Assembly: GCF_041200025.1 (NCBI RefSeq)
Contig: NZ_CP165628.1
Coordinates: forward strand, 4,960,001-5,024,000
Length of the DNA: 64,000 nucleotides
Origin: Rouxiella sp. WC2420
Lineage (GTDB): Bacteria > Pseudomonadota > Gammaproteobacteria > Enterobacterales > Enterobacteriaceae
Direction: 5' to 3'
This document shows, piece after piece, positions 49,481 to 58,211 of this stretch. Under the pieces are notes generated by a model, which searched no databases, had not been told where the DNA came from, and saw only the letters and a list, made by a program, of their open reading frames with translations. Position numbers and translations under genes: made by a program. Within the stretch, counting starts at the first letter, position 1, and the number at the start of each line of letters is the position of its first letter.

Positions 49481-49535
49481 ACATGACACGGCTAAATGAC
49501 AGAAAAATAACCGTTAAATGACAATAACGTGACAG
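49481..49535 (-). promoter_or_regulatory. Tandem Pho boxes of the ugp promoter
   Basis: Reading the minus strand from 49535, five 11-bp units follow one another: CTGTCACGTTA, TTGTCATTTAA, CGGTTATTTTT, CTGTCATTTAG, CCGTGTCATGT. The first two form a full 18-bp PhoB box (49518-49535). Phosphate-starvation activation by PhoB is expected, as for E. coli ugp. Confidence 0.85.
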
Positions 49536-49575
49536 CAGAGTGAAACGCAGATGACGGGAAGATGGCAAAAAAGAA

Positions 49576-49597
49576 GCGCATCGGGTTAGCGATGCGC
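49576..49597 (-). terminator. Terminator of the aminotransferase gene
   Basis: The stem GCGCATCG/CGATGCGC has a 6-nt loop, followed on the minus strand by TTCTTTTTTG. It lies 69 bases past the aminotransferase stop. Confidence 0.85.
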
Positions 49598-49666
49598 CTT
49601 AAGTTATTTATCAGTTTGCACTAAGGTTAACCGCCTCAGTGAGACAGCCAACCTGTTATCTCGGTT

Positions 49667-50854
49667 TTACAGCGCGCGTTTCAGGCGGGCAACGGCTTCA
49701 TGCAGCTGCTCTTCTGTCGCGGTGGCGAAGGAGATACGGAAAGTCGAGTAATCCGGATTATCCGAGAAGAAGAACTCGCCCGGCACGAAGACTACGCCCT
49801 GCTCGAGGGTTTTCTTCATCCATTCGGTACAGTTACGCGGCTCGCGGAATCGCGCCCACAGGAACATACCGCCTTTAGGATATTCGAAGGTCAAAACGTG
49901 GCCAAGCTCGCGTTCCAGTAACTCGGCCAGTAGGCTGCATTTCTTTTTGTAGGCAGCACGGATAGTTTCAATCTGCTTATCCAGTCGACCCAGCCCCAAA
50001 TAATATTCCGCTACAGTTTGCGACAGTGAGCTAGCGTGCAGGTCGGCGGCCTGTTTGATGATCGCCACTTTATTCAACAGCCATTGCGGCATGATAACCC
50101 AGCCAAGACGCAGGCCCGGTGCCAGAATTTTGGAGAAAGTTGACGTGTAGATGATGTTATCTGCATGGCCGTATTGAGCATGCGAAAGCTCGTAAAGGGT
50201 CGGCAGGCGCTCGTCCGTGAAACGAAGCTCGCCATACGGGTCATCTTCAACGATCAGGAAATGGTGCTCGGCGGCCAGTTTTACCAGCTGTTCGCGACGC
50301 GCCAAACTCAGCGTCACGCCACTTGGATTGCCAAAGGTCGGTACTAAGTAAACGCCTTTGATTTTTCGGGTTTTCAGCACTTCGGCCAGTTCGTCAACCT
50401 TCATGCCGTCGCCGTCAGAACCAACGGATACCAGATTTGCTTCAGCCAGTTCCAAGGTTTGCAGCGCGGCCAAATAAGTTGGGCGCTCAACAACGAACAC
50501 GTCATCCGGGTTAACCACCGCGCGCATCACCAGATCGAGCGCCTGCTGGGATCCGGCGGTCACTACGATATCTTCCGGCGTGGCAACAATGCCGCGACCT
50601 TTGCACAGCTCGGCAATGCCGACGCGCAGTCCGTGACTGCCTTCAGTCAGGCCGTATTGGAATGCTAGCTCAGGCCGCTCGGTAATCGCCAGTTGGGTAG
50701 CTTGCGCCAAACCTTCAAAATCGAATAGCGCCGAAGAAGGAATACCTCCCGCCAGTGAAATAACGCCTTCCATTTGGCTTTGCTTGAGCAATTCCCGAAT
50801 AGCCGAACTCTTGAGCCTGGTCATGCGGGCGGCGAGTAAACCTTCTGTGTTCAT
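49667..50854 (-). CDS. PLP-dependent aminotransferase, class I/II (2-aminoadipate/LysN-like)
   Basis: The 395-residue fold-type I aminotransferase has ISLAGGIPSSALF near the N-terminus, VTAGSQQALDLVMRA, the substrate/PLP block VPTFGNPSGVTLS, EDDPYGELRF, and the PLP-lysine motif TSTFSKILAPGLRLGW. There is no GntR domain, so it is not a MocR regulator. The closest families act on aromatic, branched-chain or 2-aminoadipate substrates; specificity cannot be read here. It occupies the interval where E. coli has the liv transport genes. Confidence 0.87.
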   Translation of the reverse strand: MNTEGLLAARMTRLKSSAIRELLKQSQMEGVISLAGGIPSSALFDFEGLAQATQLAITERPELAFQYGLTEGSHGLRVGIAELCKGRGIVATPEDIVVTAGSQQALDLVMRAVVNPDDVFVVERPTYLAALQTLELAEANLVSVGSDGDGMKVDELAEVLKTRKIKGVYLVPTFGNPSGVTLSLARREQLVKLAAEHHFLIVEDDPYGELRFTDERLPTLYELSHAQYGHADNIIYTSTFSKILAPGLRLGWVIMPQWLLNKVAIIKQAADLHASSLSQTVAEYYLGLGRLDKQIETIRAAYKKKCSLLAELLERELGHVLTFEYPKGGMFLWARFREPRNCTEWMKKTLEQGVVFVPGEFFFSDNPDYSTFRISFATATEEQLHEAVARLKRAL

Positions 50855-50920
50855 TTAATGTTCCCGGTCGTGTGCAAAATTGATAAGAATGTGAGCAAAG
50901 TTAATTTATAGATAAACAAA

Positions 50921-50948
50921 AAACCGCAAAGCACTTAGCGTGCGGTTT
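50921..50948 (-). terminator. Terminator-like hairpin in the aminotransferase leader
   Basis: The stem AAACCGCA/TGCGGTTT, extendable by an inner GC pairing, is followed on the minus strand by TTTTTTG. It is 67 bases upstream of the aminotransferase start, and no minus-strand gene precedes it. A candidate promoter TTGATT-16-TAAATC lies just upstream near 50950-50980, so the transcript would begin with this hairpin. Confidence 0.6.
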
Positions 50949-51132
50949 AATAGATTTAACACAGATTTTTTTGGAATCAACAATCTTTATCACACTAGCA
51001 GGCAAGCGGCACTCGCTGCGCTGGGTAAGCAGCTTACCAAACGCAAATTTCCTTGAAAAAAGTCAGGTAACGAATCTGGGGTGATCAGGTAAACTGTCAC
51101 CGTCCTTTTTCCCTAAAAATCTGCATCTCATC

Positions 51133-51519
51133 ATGAAATTAACCATTGAAAGACTCGACGCATTAACTGATCAGGATAAAATTGATTTAGCCAAAATCTG
51201 GCCGAATCAACAGGTCTCCGATTGGCAAAGCGAGGGCGATCTGAAGATAATTTTTGCCGCTCGTTTTAATGATCGCCTGCTGGGTGCAGTAAAAGTTTTT
51301 ATTAGCGGCAAGGAGGCTGAATTAAACGATTTATGCGTGCGTGAAGTCACCCGCCGTCGCGGTGTCGGGTTGTATTTGCTGGAAGATTTGCAGCAACAGT
51401 TGCCTGAAGTGCGGGATTTCTCAATGCAGGCAGTGGCTGATAAACCGGCCTTAGACGCTTTTATGCGCGCCTGCGGATTTGAATTAATAGCAGACGGCTG
51501 GCATAAAACACGGCATTGA
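51133..51519 (+). CDS. panM: PanD regulatory factor (GNAT-like PanM/PanZ)
   Basis: PanM binds acetyl-CoA and the aspartate decarboxylase zymogen, triggering PanD self-cleavage and modulating pantothenate synthesis. The 128 residues match the E. coli YhhK family: MKLTIERLDALTDQDKIDL, KIWP, and VREVTRRRGVGLYLLEDL with the CoA loop. It lies between the aminotransferase and rpoH as in the E. coli neighbourhood. This window thus carries two coenzyme A control points, coaA and panM. Confidence 0.93.
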   Translation: MKLTIERLDALTDQDKIDLAKIWPNQQVSDWQSEGDLKIIFAARFNDRLLGAVKVFISGKEAELNDLCVREVTRRRGVGLYLLEDLQQQLPEVRDFSMQAVADKPALDAFMRACGFELIADGWHKTRH

Positions 51520-51583
51520 TTCTGCGAGTAATTTTTATCTCAAGCGGCAAGGCGACTGTTTTTTCGGCAAATTGTAGGTATAA

Positions 51584-51609
51584 AAAAAGCGACCTCAAGG
51601 TCGCTTTTT
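51584..51609. terminator. Bidirectional terminator between panM and rpoH
   Basis: The perfect 12-bp stem AAAAAGCGACCT/AGGTCGCTTTTT has a 2-nt loop core (probably opened to four). T runs lie on both strands. Confidence 0.92.
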
Positions 51610-51635
51610 ACTTTGCATTTGTCTGTATTATCGCA

Positions 51636-52493
51636 TCAGGCTTCGATCGCTGTGCGCAGCTTTTTCATCGCATTCTTTTCAAGCTGACGGACACGTTCGG
51701 CGGAAACACCATACTTGTCGGCCAATTCTTGCAGCGTCGACTTGTTGTCGTCGTCGAGCCAGCGGGCACGAATAATATCCTGGCTACGCTCGTCCAGACC
51801 TTCCATTGCGAAAGTCAGTTTATCGGCGGCGTTACTTTCCCAGTTATCTTCTTCGATGCTTTCAGCAAAGTCAGAGCTTTTATCCTGCAGATACAGCATC
51901 GGTGCCATAGCCTGACCATCGCGCGGCTCTTCGTCCGGCGTTGGATCAAAGGTCATGTCCTGCGCTGCCATGCGGGATTCCATTTCCAGCACGTCTTTGC
52001 TGGTTACGCCAAGTTCACGCGCAACATGCTCGACTTCTTCATGGCTGAACCAACCTAAACGCTGTTTATTTTTGCGCAGGTTAAAGAACAGCTTACGCTG
52101 AGCTTTGGTGGTCGCGACCTTCACGATACGCCAGTTACGCAGAACGTATTCGTGGATCTCGGCTTTGATCCAATGCACAGCGAAGGAAACCAGGCGTACG
52201 CCGACTTCTGGATTAAAACGGCGAACCGCTTTCATCAGGCCGATGTTGCCTTCCTGGATAAGGTCAGCCTGTGGCAAACCGTAACCTGAATAATTACGAG
52301 CGATATGAGCGACAAAGCGTAAGTGAGACAGGATCAGATGCTTGGCCGCTTCCAGATCACCCTCGTAATGCAGCCGTTCAGCCAGCGCCCGCTCTTCCTC
52401 TGCCGTAAGCATAGGATAGGCATTGGCGGCCCGAACATAGGCTTCCAGGCTACCTTGGGGGACTAATGCTAAAGTTTGCATTTCTTTGGTCAT
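51636..52493 (-). CDS. rpoH: Heat-shock sigma factor sigma-32
   Basis: RpoH directs RNA polymerase to heat-shock promoters. From [13 protein letters not shown] it has 285 residues (284 in E. coli). Regions visible: 2.1-2.4 ([37 protein letters not shown]), the RpoH box ([10 protein letters not shown]) and the region 4.2 helix-turn-helix ([26 protein letters not shown]). GAGAGG precedes this ATG; a start 13 codons upstream is less likely. In E. coli the mRNA 5' part is an RNA thermometer and the promoters include a sigma-E one. Confidence 0.97.
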   Translation of the reverse strand: MTKEMQTLALVPQGSLEAYVRAANAYPMLTAEEERALAERLHYEGDLEAAKHLILSHLRFVAHIARNYSGYGLPQADLIQEGNIGLMKAVRRFNPEVGVRLVSFAVHWIKAEIHEYVLRNWRIVKVATTKAQRKLFFNLRKNKQRLGWFSHEEVEHVARELGVTSKDVLEMESRMAAQDMTFDPTPDEEPRDGQAMAPMLYLQDKSSDFAESIEEDNWESNAADKLTFAMEGLDERSQDIIRARWLDDDNKSTLQELADKYGVSAERVRQLEKNAMKKLRTAIEA

Positions 52494-52812
52494 TAAAGCC
52501 TCTCTAATGTGACGTAAGAAGGTTTTACACAACGTTGCCGTGGAATGAATACCGACGGATACAGTTCAACGAAGAACCACTCACATTTGCTGCTAATTTG
52601 ACCCTGAATCTCGTTCAAAGTTCATTCTTAGCGCCTTCTCGGCCCAATGACTTTATGCGAGGTAAAGGGGAAATGATTGGGAAATTGTGCTTACCGGGGA
52701 AGAACAAGTTAAGGTCCTGATTATAAGGATCCTTTGACGCAGAGTATTAATATGGGGATCTTCCCTTGCAGCACAATCCGCAGCTACAAGGGAAGAGTAT
52801 AACAAAAAAATC
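52494..52812 (-). promoter_or_regulatory. rpoH promoter region
   Basis: The region lies between ftsX and rpoH. A sigma-E type promoter fits well: GAACTT (52618-52623), 16 bp, TCAAA (52597-52601). A sigma-70 -10 TATAAT (52720-52725) has no clear -35. A long hairpin CTTCCCTTG...CAAGGGAAG (52760-52795) just after ftsX may end that operon, although the T run precedes the stem. Multiple promoters are expected from E. coli rpoH. Confidence 0.6.
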
Positions 52813-53793
52813 TTACTGTGGTGTAAATCGTCGTAAATGTTGTACGGTTGCCAGGTAAGCGGCGATCCAGCCAATCATTGCCGAGATCAGCAGCAGCAGC
52901 AGGCTTTCGTCCCAGCCAAGGCCGTGCAGAACAAAGGTCGTGCCGAACACCGATGCCACCTGGGTAACCACGGTTTCCAGACGCCACACCAGCCCTTCGG
53001 AAAGGATCAATGACAGCACCGCGCCGCAGAAGCCCAACATTGCTCCGCCGTTAAGGAAAGGTCGCAGAATGAAGCCGTCGGTGGCACCAATTAGCTTCAT
53101 CACGTTGATGGTATCGCGGCGGCTGAAAATGCTCAGGCGTACGCTGTTACCAATGACCAGGAACACGGCGACTATCATCAGCACGCCGATCATAGAAGCA
53201 ATTTGCCCCACCAGCCCTGTTAGCGCAGCAAGACGTGCAAACCAGCTGTCATCCATGCGGACTTGCTCAACGCCCTGAACCGCAGCAATGCGATCACGCA
53301 AAGTGCTCAGCGTCTTGGAATCCTCAAAATTCATTTTCGGCGTAACAATCGCCAAAGCAGGCAATGGATTCTGTTCCAGCATATCCAGCGCGCCGCCAAA
53401 ACCTGACCAGTTGCGGAACTCACTTAACGATTCTTCACGGGACAGATAATTGACTTTATCGACCCCAGCTTCGGCCTTCAGCTGTTTGATTACGTTGAGA
53501 GCGCCGTCATCGTCCAGCGATTTATCAATAAACACAGTCAATTGCGGCGTCGGATACCACTGCTCGGCTGCCTGACTAACGTTTTTCCATACTAGATAGC
53601 AAACGCTCGGCAGAGTCAGCGAGATGGCGATCACCATGATCGTTAACAGTGTGGCCAGCGGCTGGCGCAACATGTCACGGATGGTGTTGCTCCAGGCATA
53701 GCGCCACTGCTCGCGGAAACCGCCCTGCAATGATTTACTCTTCGATTCAGGGGTGCTCTTGGCCTTCCTGACCGGTTTTGGACTATTCGCCAT
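52813..53793 (-). CDS. ftsX: Cell division ABC-type permease FtsX
   Basis: FtsX, with FtsE, transmits ATPase cycles through the membrane to the amidase activator EnvC at the septum. The 326 residues comprise a basic cytoplasmic N-terminus, a first helix ([19 protein letters not shown]), a large periplasmic loop (about 70-200), then three C-terminal helices including [20 protein letters not shown]. It overlaps ftsE by 11 bases. It is shorter than E. coli FtsX at the N-terminus. Confidence 0.95.
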   Translation of the reverse strand: MANSPKPVRKAKSTPESKSKSLQGGFREQWRYAWSNTIRDMLRQPLATLLTIMVIAISLTLPSVCYLVWKNVSQAAEQWYPTPQLTVFIDKSLDDDGALNVIKQLKAEAGVDKVNYLSREESLSEFRNWSGFGGALDMLEQNPLPALAIVTPKMNFEDSKTLSTLRDRIAAVQGVEQVRMDDSWFARLAALTGLVGQIASMIGVLMIVAVFLVIGNSVRLSIFSRRDTINVMKLIGATDGFILRPFLNGGAMLGFCGAVLSLILSEGLVWRLETVVTQVASVFGTTFVLHGLGWDESLLLLLISAMIGWIAAYLATVQHLRRFTPQ

Positions 53794-54454
53794 AGTACGC
53801 GCCTCCGGTCATTCTTCCCTGACTCAAAGTCAGCGTGCGATAACGTCGGCTGGCAATCAGCCCCATGTCATGGGTTGCCATCAACACAGTTACGCCGACA
53901 CGGTTAAATTCTTCAAACAACCGCAAAATCCCCTCCGACAGCGCTTCGTCCAGGTTACCTGTAGGTTCATCGGCCAACAGTACCGCCGGTTTATTCACCA
54001 CGGCACGAGCGATGCCCACGCGCTGCTGCTCGCCGCCGGACAGCTGGATAGGGAAATTTTTCGCCTTGTCCAGCAGCCCGACTTTGTCCAGCGCGGCAGA
54101 AACGCGACGGCGAATATCTTCACCGCTGGCACCAGCGATAATCAATGGCATAGCCACATTGTCGTAAACGGTTCTATCCAGCAGCAAGTGGTGATCCTGG
54201 AAGATCATGCCGATCTGACGACGCAGGAACGGCACCTCGCGACTTTTCAAGCGGCTAATATCATGTCCGCCAAACAGGATATTTCCTGCACTCGGGCGTT
54301 CGATACCGCAAATCAGTTTCAACAGTGTACTTTTACCGGCTCCAGAATGGCCGGTCAGAAACGCCATCTCTCCCTGCTGAATATGAAAATCGACGCCTTG
54401 CAGCGCCTGTCGCCCGCCTAGATAAGCTTTACTGACCTGTTCAAAGCGAATCAT
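53783..54454 (-). CDS. ftsE: Cell division ATP-binding protein FtsE
   Basis: The 223-residue ABC ATPase has Walker [10 protein letters not shown] near 36, signature [14 protein letters not shown], Walker [13 protein letters not shown] and the H-loop ATHD. It partners FtsX. It starts 5 bases after the ftsY stop, so ftsY-ftsE-ftsX is one transcript, possibly continuing to rpoH. Confidence 0.97.
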   Translation of the reverse strand: MIRFEQVSKAYLGGRQALQGVDFHIQQGEMAFLTGHSGAGKSTLLKLICGIERPSAGNILFGGHDISRLKSREVPFLRRQIGMIFQDHHLLLDRTVYDNVAMPLIIAGASGEDIRRRVSAALDKVGLLDKAKNFPIQLSGGEQQRVGIARAVVNKPAVLLADEPTGNLDEALSEGILRLFEEFNRVGVTVLMATHDMGLIASRRYRTLTLSQGRMTGGAYYGE

Positions 54455-54459
54455 CCGTA

Positions 54460-55995
54460 TTAATCCTCTCGGGCAAAAAGTGCCTCAATAAAATCGTCAG
54501 CCTTAAACGGCCTTAAATCTTCGATACCCTCACCTACGCCGATGTAACGGATAGGGATCTCAAACTGGTCGGCGATAGCGAAGATCACGCCGCCCTTGGC
54601 GGTACCGTCCAGCTTGGTCAAGGTGATGCCCGTCAGACCGACTGCTTCGTTAAACAGCCTGGCCTGGCTCACCGCGTTCTGCCCAGTACTGGCATCCAGC
54701 GTCAGCATAACCTCGTGAGGGGCGTCTTCGTCCAGTTTTTTCATGACCCGGACAATTTTCTTAAGCTCTTCCATTAAATGGGATTTATTCTGCAAACGGC
54801 CCGCAGTATCGGCGATTAGCACGTCAACTTTGCGTGATTTGGCTGCCTGAATCGCGTCGAAAATCACCGAGGCAGAATCAGCGCCGGTATGCTGGGCAAT
54901 CACCGGAATGTTGTTGCGCTGTCCCCACACCTGTAGCTGTTCGACCGCCGCTGCACGGAAGGTATCGCCCGCCGCCAGCATTACCGATTTACCTTCGGCC
55001 TCAAACTGGCGCGCCAGTTTACCGATGGTTGTGGTCTTACCGACGCCGTTAACACCGACCATCAGGATGACATACGGGGTTTTCCCGCCAACATCCAGCG
55101 GCTTATCAACTTTAGCCAATATTTCAGACATTTCTTCCTTCAGCTTGCTGTAAAGCGCTTCAGCATCTTTCAACTGCTTGCGGCTGGCATGCTCGGTCAG
55201 GGAAGTAATGATTTTACGGGTAGTTTCGACGCCGACATCAGCGATCAGCAGCTGTTCTTCCAGCTCCTCGAACAGCTCGTCATCAATTTTCTTGCCGCGG
55301 AACAGGCCAATAAAGCCGGAACCTAAATTCTGCCTGGTTTTAATCAGGCTGCGTTTAAGGCGCGCAAAGAAGCCTTCTTTGGTTGGACGCTCCTGCTCGG
55401 TCTGCTGTTCCAGCGCAGGCAGGCTGACCAACGGCTCTTGTGCGACCGGTAAATCCTGCACTTCAGGCACGTCGTGCTCTGGCTGGATCACTGCCTCGGG
55501 CAGATGTTGGTGCGCGGCAACCTGCTCGGTGACTTCAACGATTTCCTGTGCCAGCACTTGTGAAGTCGGCTCAACCTCTTTTATCGGCTCGACGTCAATG
55601 ATCGCTGGCTCGGCTTCGGGCTGGTGCTCTGCAATTGCAGGCTCGACTTCCGGCAGACTTTCAATAACCTCAGGCTCTGCAACTTCAGGTTCTATGACAC
55701 TAGACCCTACAGTCTCGGATTCTATAACCACAGGCTCGACGTGCTGAGGCTCAGAAATGATTTCGTGGGCTTTATCAACGATTTCTGCTTCGGCGACTGC
55801 GGCAGCGTCCCATTCTCCGGCGTGCTCTTCGCGAGGAGCTTCATGATGCTGTTCAGAAGCTAAGTGCGCCTCGGCTTCGGCAAGTTCTACCGGCTCAACG
55901 GGCTGCTCAAGTTTTTCTGCATCTTGCGGCTGTTCTTCTTCCTTGCGACCACGTCCAAACCAGGAAAGAAAGCCGCGTTTTTTCTCTTTTGCCAT
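54460..55995 (-). CDS. ftsY: Signal recognition particle receptor FtsY
   Basis: FtsY docks SRP-bound ribosomes at the membrane. The 511 residues comprise an acidic, Glu/Pro/Val-rich A domain (about 1-195, with repeated VEPxI/PEVEP units), then the NG GTPase: G1 GVNGVGKTTTIGKLA, DTAGRLQNK, and TKLDGTAKGG. The basic N-terminal KKRGFLSWFGRGRK is the lipid-contact segment. Length and layout are normal for enterics (497 in E. coli). Confidence 0.97.
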   Translation of the reverse strand: MAKEKKRGFLSWFGRGRKEEEQPQDAEKLEQPVEPVELAEAEAHLASEQHHEAPREEHAGEWDAAAVAEAEIVDKAHEIISEPQHVEPVVIESETVGSSVIEPEVAEPEVIESLPEVEPAIAEHQPEAEPAIIDVEPIKEVEPTSQVLAQEIVEVTEQVAAHQHLPEAVIQPEHDVPEVQDLPVAQEPLVSLPALEQQTEQERPTKEGFFARLKRSLIKTRQNLGSGFIGLFRGKKIDDELFEELEEQLLIADVGVETTRKIITSLTEHASRKQLKDAEALYSKLKEEMSEILAKVDKPLDVGGKTPYVILMVGVNGVGKTTTIGKLARQFEAEGKSVMLAAGDTFRAAAVEQLQVWGQRNNIPVIAQHTGADSASVIFDAIQAAKSRKVDVLIADTAGRLQNKSHLMEELKKIVRVMKKLDEDAPHEVMLTLDASTGQNAVSQARLFNEAVGLTGITLTKLDGTAKGGVIFAIADQFEIPIRYIGVGEGIEDLRPFKADDFIEALFARED

Positions 55996-56257
55996 TTTAC
56001 AACTTCACTCCACGCCGTTAATTCTCGACGAACGGATTATTAATAGGGTAATAACCTAGCAGTCTATCACTTTCCCTTAAACGCAACACGCCTGAGTGAT
56101 GAATTCACTGCTCATACAATCAACTACGCGCCGAACCGTTACGCAAGAGAGGGATAAATGTTTGCCCAAACGTGCCACACCGGTAGAATAGCCCTCCAAA
56201 CCGTGTTCTGAACACCCACGACGACATTTATACAACCAGAATTTATACTCAAAAACT

Positions 56258-56881
56258 ATGGCAAAAAAACCGCAAACCCCGGCTGCTGGCCAGATCCGCC
56301 TGATTGGTGGGCAATGGCGTGGACGCAAGCTACCGGTGCCGCACAGCCCAGGACTGCGCCCGACAACAGATCGGGTGAGAGAAACATTATTTAACTGGCT
56401 GGCCCCGGTAATTCAGGGTGCGCGTTGCCTGGACTGCTTCGCCGGCAGTGGCGCGCTGGGTATCGAAGCCCTGTCGCGCTATGCGGGCAGCGCCACGTTG
56501 CTGGAATTCGAAAAACCGGTAGCTCAGCAACTCGAGCGTAATCTCGCGCTGCTGAATGCGCAGCAGGGTCAGGTGATTAACGTTAACACCATGAATTGGC
56601 TAGCTAAAAGTGGTACGCCCTATGACGTGATTTTTCTCGATCCACCTTTTCGCAAAGGCATCCTGCAAGACACGCTCGGATTACTCGACGCAAACGGCTG
56701 GTTGGCTGATGAAGCCTGGATTTACATTGAATCAGAAGTGGAACACGGCCCGATCCTGGTGCCCAATGGCTGGCGTCTACATCGCGAAAAAATAGCCGGA
56801 CAAGTTGCCTATCGTTTATATCATCGCGACGTTACGCCAGACGCGGACACCTCGCCACAGGAGCAGTCAGATGTTGATTAA
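56258..56881 (+). CDS. rsmD: 16S rRNA (guanine(966)-N2)-methyltransferase
   Basis: RsmD methylates G966 in the 30S head. The 207 residues contain RIIGG-like IRLIGGQWRGRKLPV, RPTTDRVRETLFNWL, SAM motif DCFAGSGALGIEALSR and catalytic DPPF (FLDPPFRKG). It is divergent from ftsY with 262 bp between, as in E. coli. Its end overlaps yhhL by 11 bases. Confidence 0.96.
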   Translation: MAKKPQTPAAGQIRLIGGQWRGRKLPVPHSPGLRPTTDRVRETLFNWLAPVIQGARCLDCFAGSGALGIEALSRYAGSATLLEFEKPVAQQLERNLALLNAQQGQVINVNTMNWLAKSGTPYDVIFLDPPFRKGILQDTLGLLDANGWLADEAWIYIESEVEHGPILVPNGWRLHREKIAGQVAYRLYHRDVTPDADTSPQEQSDVD

Positions 56882-57146
56882 TTTTGGTCGTTTACTGATG
56901 CTTTGCATCTGGATTTTCTTGCTGTCGAACATCGTGCACCCGTTCCCTAAACCGATGAGATATTTCCTCGACGTGGCGATGGTGTTTATGTTCTTCATGC
57001 ACGGGATTCAGGTCATGCTGCTTAAAGCCACGCAGGCCAAAGATCAGCCTAAGATTGGCGGCTGGCTCGAGCTGCGAATTTTCCTGTTCGGCGTATTTGA
57101 ACTGCTGGCCTGGCAGAAGAAACAGCCGCCGCTGCCGAAAAAATAA
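56871..57146 (+). CDS. yhhL: DUF1145 membrane protein YhhL
   Basis: The 91 residues are small and hydrophobic, with about two membrane segments (MLINFGRLLMLCIWIFLLSNI and FLDVAMVFMFFMHGIQVMLL) and a conserved C-terminal FGVFELLAWQKK. The ATG at 56871 has CAGGAG ahead of it and lies inside the rsmD end. Function is unknown. E. coli yhhM, which follows there, is missing here. Confidence 0.88.
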   Translation: MLINFGRLLMLCIWIFLLSNIVHPFPKPMRYFLDVAMVFMFFMHGIQVMLLKATQAKDQPKIGGWLELRIFLFGVFELLAWQKKQPPLPKK

Positions 57147-57426
57147 ATGACTACGGCGACTCTGTCGATGACTAAGGTGATTGTGTTGCCTGTCAGAGTC
57201 GCTTATCGCCATCGCATCTTTCATCCCCAGCACGGCGCGATTTAGCTAGATAAAAGTTAAACCAACCTGTCTAAATCCCCAGTTTATTTCACTAAAGCAA
57301 TTTTAAGCCTGTTTTAAGATTGTCGGGCCCCCCGTGCCTCTCCTACACTGAAAGGATGTGGTGGAGCGGGAATTGCTCCTCTGTTTTGGCAGTTCTTTGC
57401 TTTCTTTGAATAGATAAGGACAAACA
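57147..57426. other. Intergenic region between yhhL and yhhN
   Basis: It contains a 9-bp inverted repeat GCGACTCTG/CAGAGTCGC (57156-57164 and 57194-57202), a possible yhhL terminator with a weak T tail. The remainder has no reading frame resembling YhhM. AAGGACAAAC just before 57427 is the yhhN ribosome site. Confidence 0.4.
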
Positions 57427-58053
57427 ATGAGTTGGCCGTTTATTGCTGTATTTCTTTCTGCCTGGCTGTATGTCGATGCTCGCTATCGGGGGCCGCGCTG
57501 GCAAGGTTGGCTGTTTAAACCTGTTACCCTGCTATTGTTGATGCTGCTCGCGTGGTTAGCGCCGGTGATTTCCACCAATGGCTACCTGATTGAAGTGGGC
57601 CTGCTGGCAACGCTGATTGCCGATGCGCTGCTGCTATTGCCTAAAGAGCGCTACCTTTACGCTATCGGGGCATTTTTCCTGTCGCACTTGCTTTACACCC
57701 TGAGCTTCGCCAGTCAGATGAGTTTTGTATACTACTGGCCGCTACCCGTCGTGCTCTTCGTCATCGGCCTGGTTTTGCTGGCAACGATCTGGACCCGACT
57801 CGAAGAAATGCGCTGGGCGATTATCACTTTCATGGTTATGACGTTAATCATGGTATGGGTCGCCGGCGAGCAATATTTCTTCCGTGGCACTAACGCAGCC
57901 TTCGCAGCACTTTGCGGCGCGATCCTGTTGCTGGTCGCCAATATCGTCTGGATGGTCAGCCATTACCGCTACAAATTCCGCACGGCAGACGCCATTGTTG
58001 CCGCCTGTTATTTCGGCGGCCACTTCCTGATTGTGGAATCACTGTATCTGTAA
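57427..58053 (+). CDS. yhhN: YhhN/TMEM86-family membrane protein
   Basis: The 208-residue polytopic protein (about eight hydrophobic segments) is of the YhhN family, whose animal members are lysoplasmalogenases. Conserved [32 protein letters not shown] carries the family acidic residues. The bacterial role is not established. It precedes zntA, as in E. coli, but a long inverted repeat and a dedicated promoter separate the two. Confidence 0.9.
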   Translation: MSWPFIAVFLSAWLYVDARYRGPRWQGWLFKPVTLLLLMLLAWLAPVISTNGYLIEVGLLATLIADALLLLPKERYLYAIGAFFLSHLLYTLSFASQMSFVYYWPLPVVLFVIGLVLLATIWTRLEEMRWAIITFMVMTLIMVWVAGEQYFFRGTNAAFAALCGAILLLVANIVWMVSHYRYKFRTADAIVAACYFGGHFLIVESLYL

Positions 58054-58061
58054 CGCCTTCT

Positions 58062-58112
58062 GCCCCCTTTAAATAATTGAAATTATTAGCGTAAAAATTA
58101 TTTAAAGGGGGC
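58062..58112. repeat. 17-bp perfect inverted repeat between yhhN and zntA
   Basis: The arms 58062-58078 and 58096-58112 are perfect complements (GCCCCCTTTAAATAATT and its reverse), with a 17-nt loop. It starts 9 bases past the yhhN stop and ends 26 bases before the zntA -35. It lacks a T run after the stem (GTTGGG), so it is not a standard terminator. Confidence 0.9.
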
Positions 58113-58138
58113 GTTGGGCATCGGCCTGTACTTTTACC

Positions 58139-58170
58139 TTGACCCTGGAGTCCACTCCAAGGTGTACACT
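58139..58170 (+). promoter_or_regulatory. ZntR-type promoter of zntA
   Basis: TTGACC (58139-58144), an unusually long 20-bp spacer and TACACT (58165-58170). The spacer carries the near-palindrome CCTGGAGTCCACTCCAAGG. This is the MerR-family architecture of E. coli zntA, where Zn-bound ZntR untwists the DNA to align the boxes. Confidence 0.9.
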
Positions 58171-58211
58171 CCTGCAATCAGCGTTCGAAGACGCTATTCA
58201 GGAGAGTTTAT

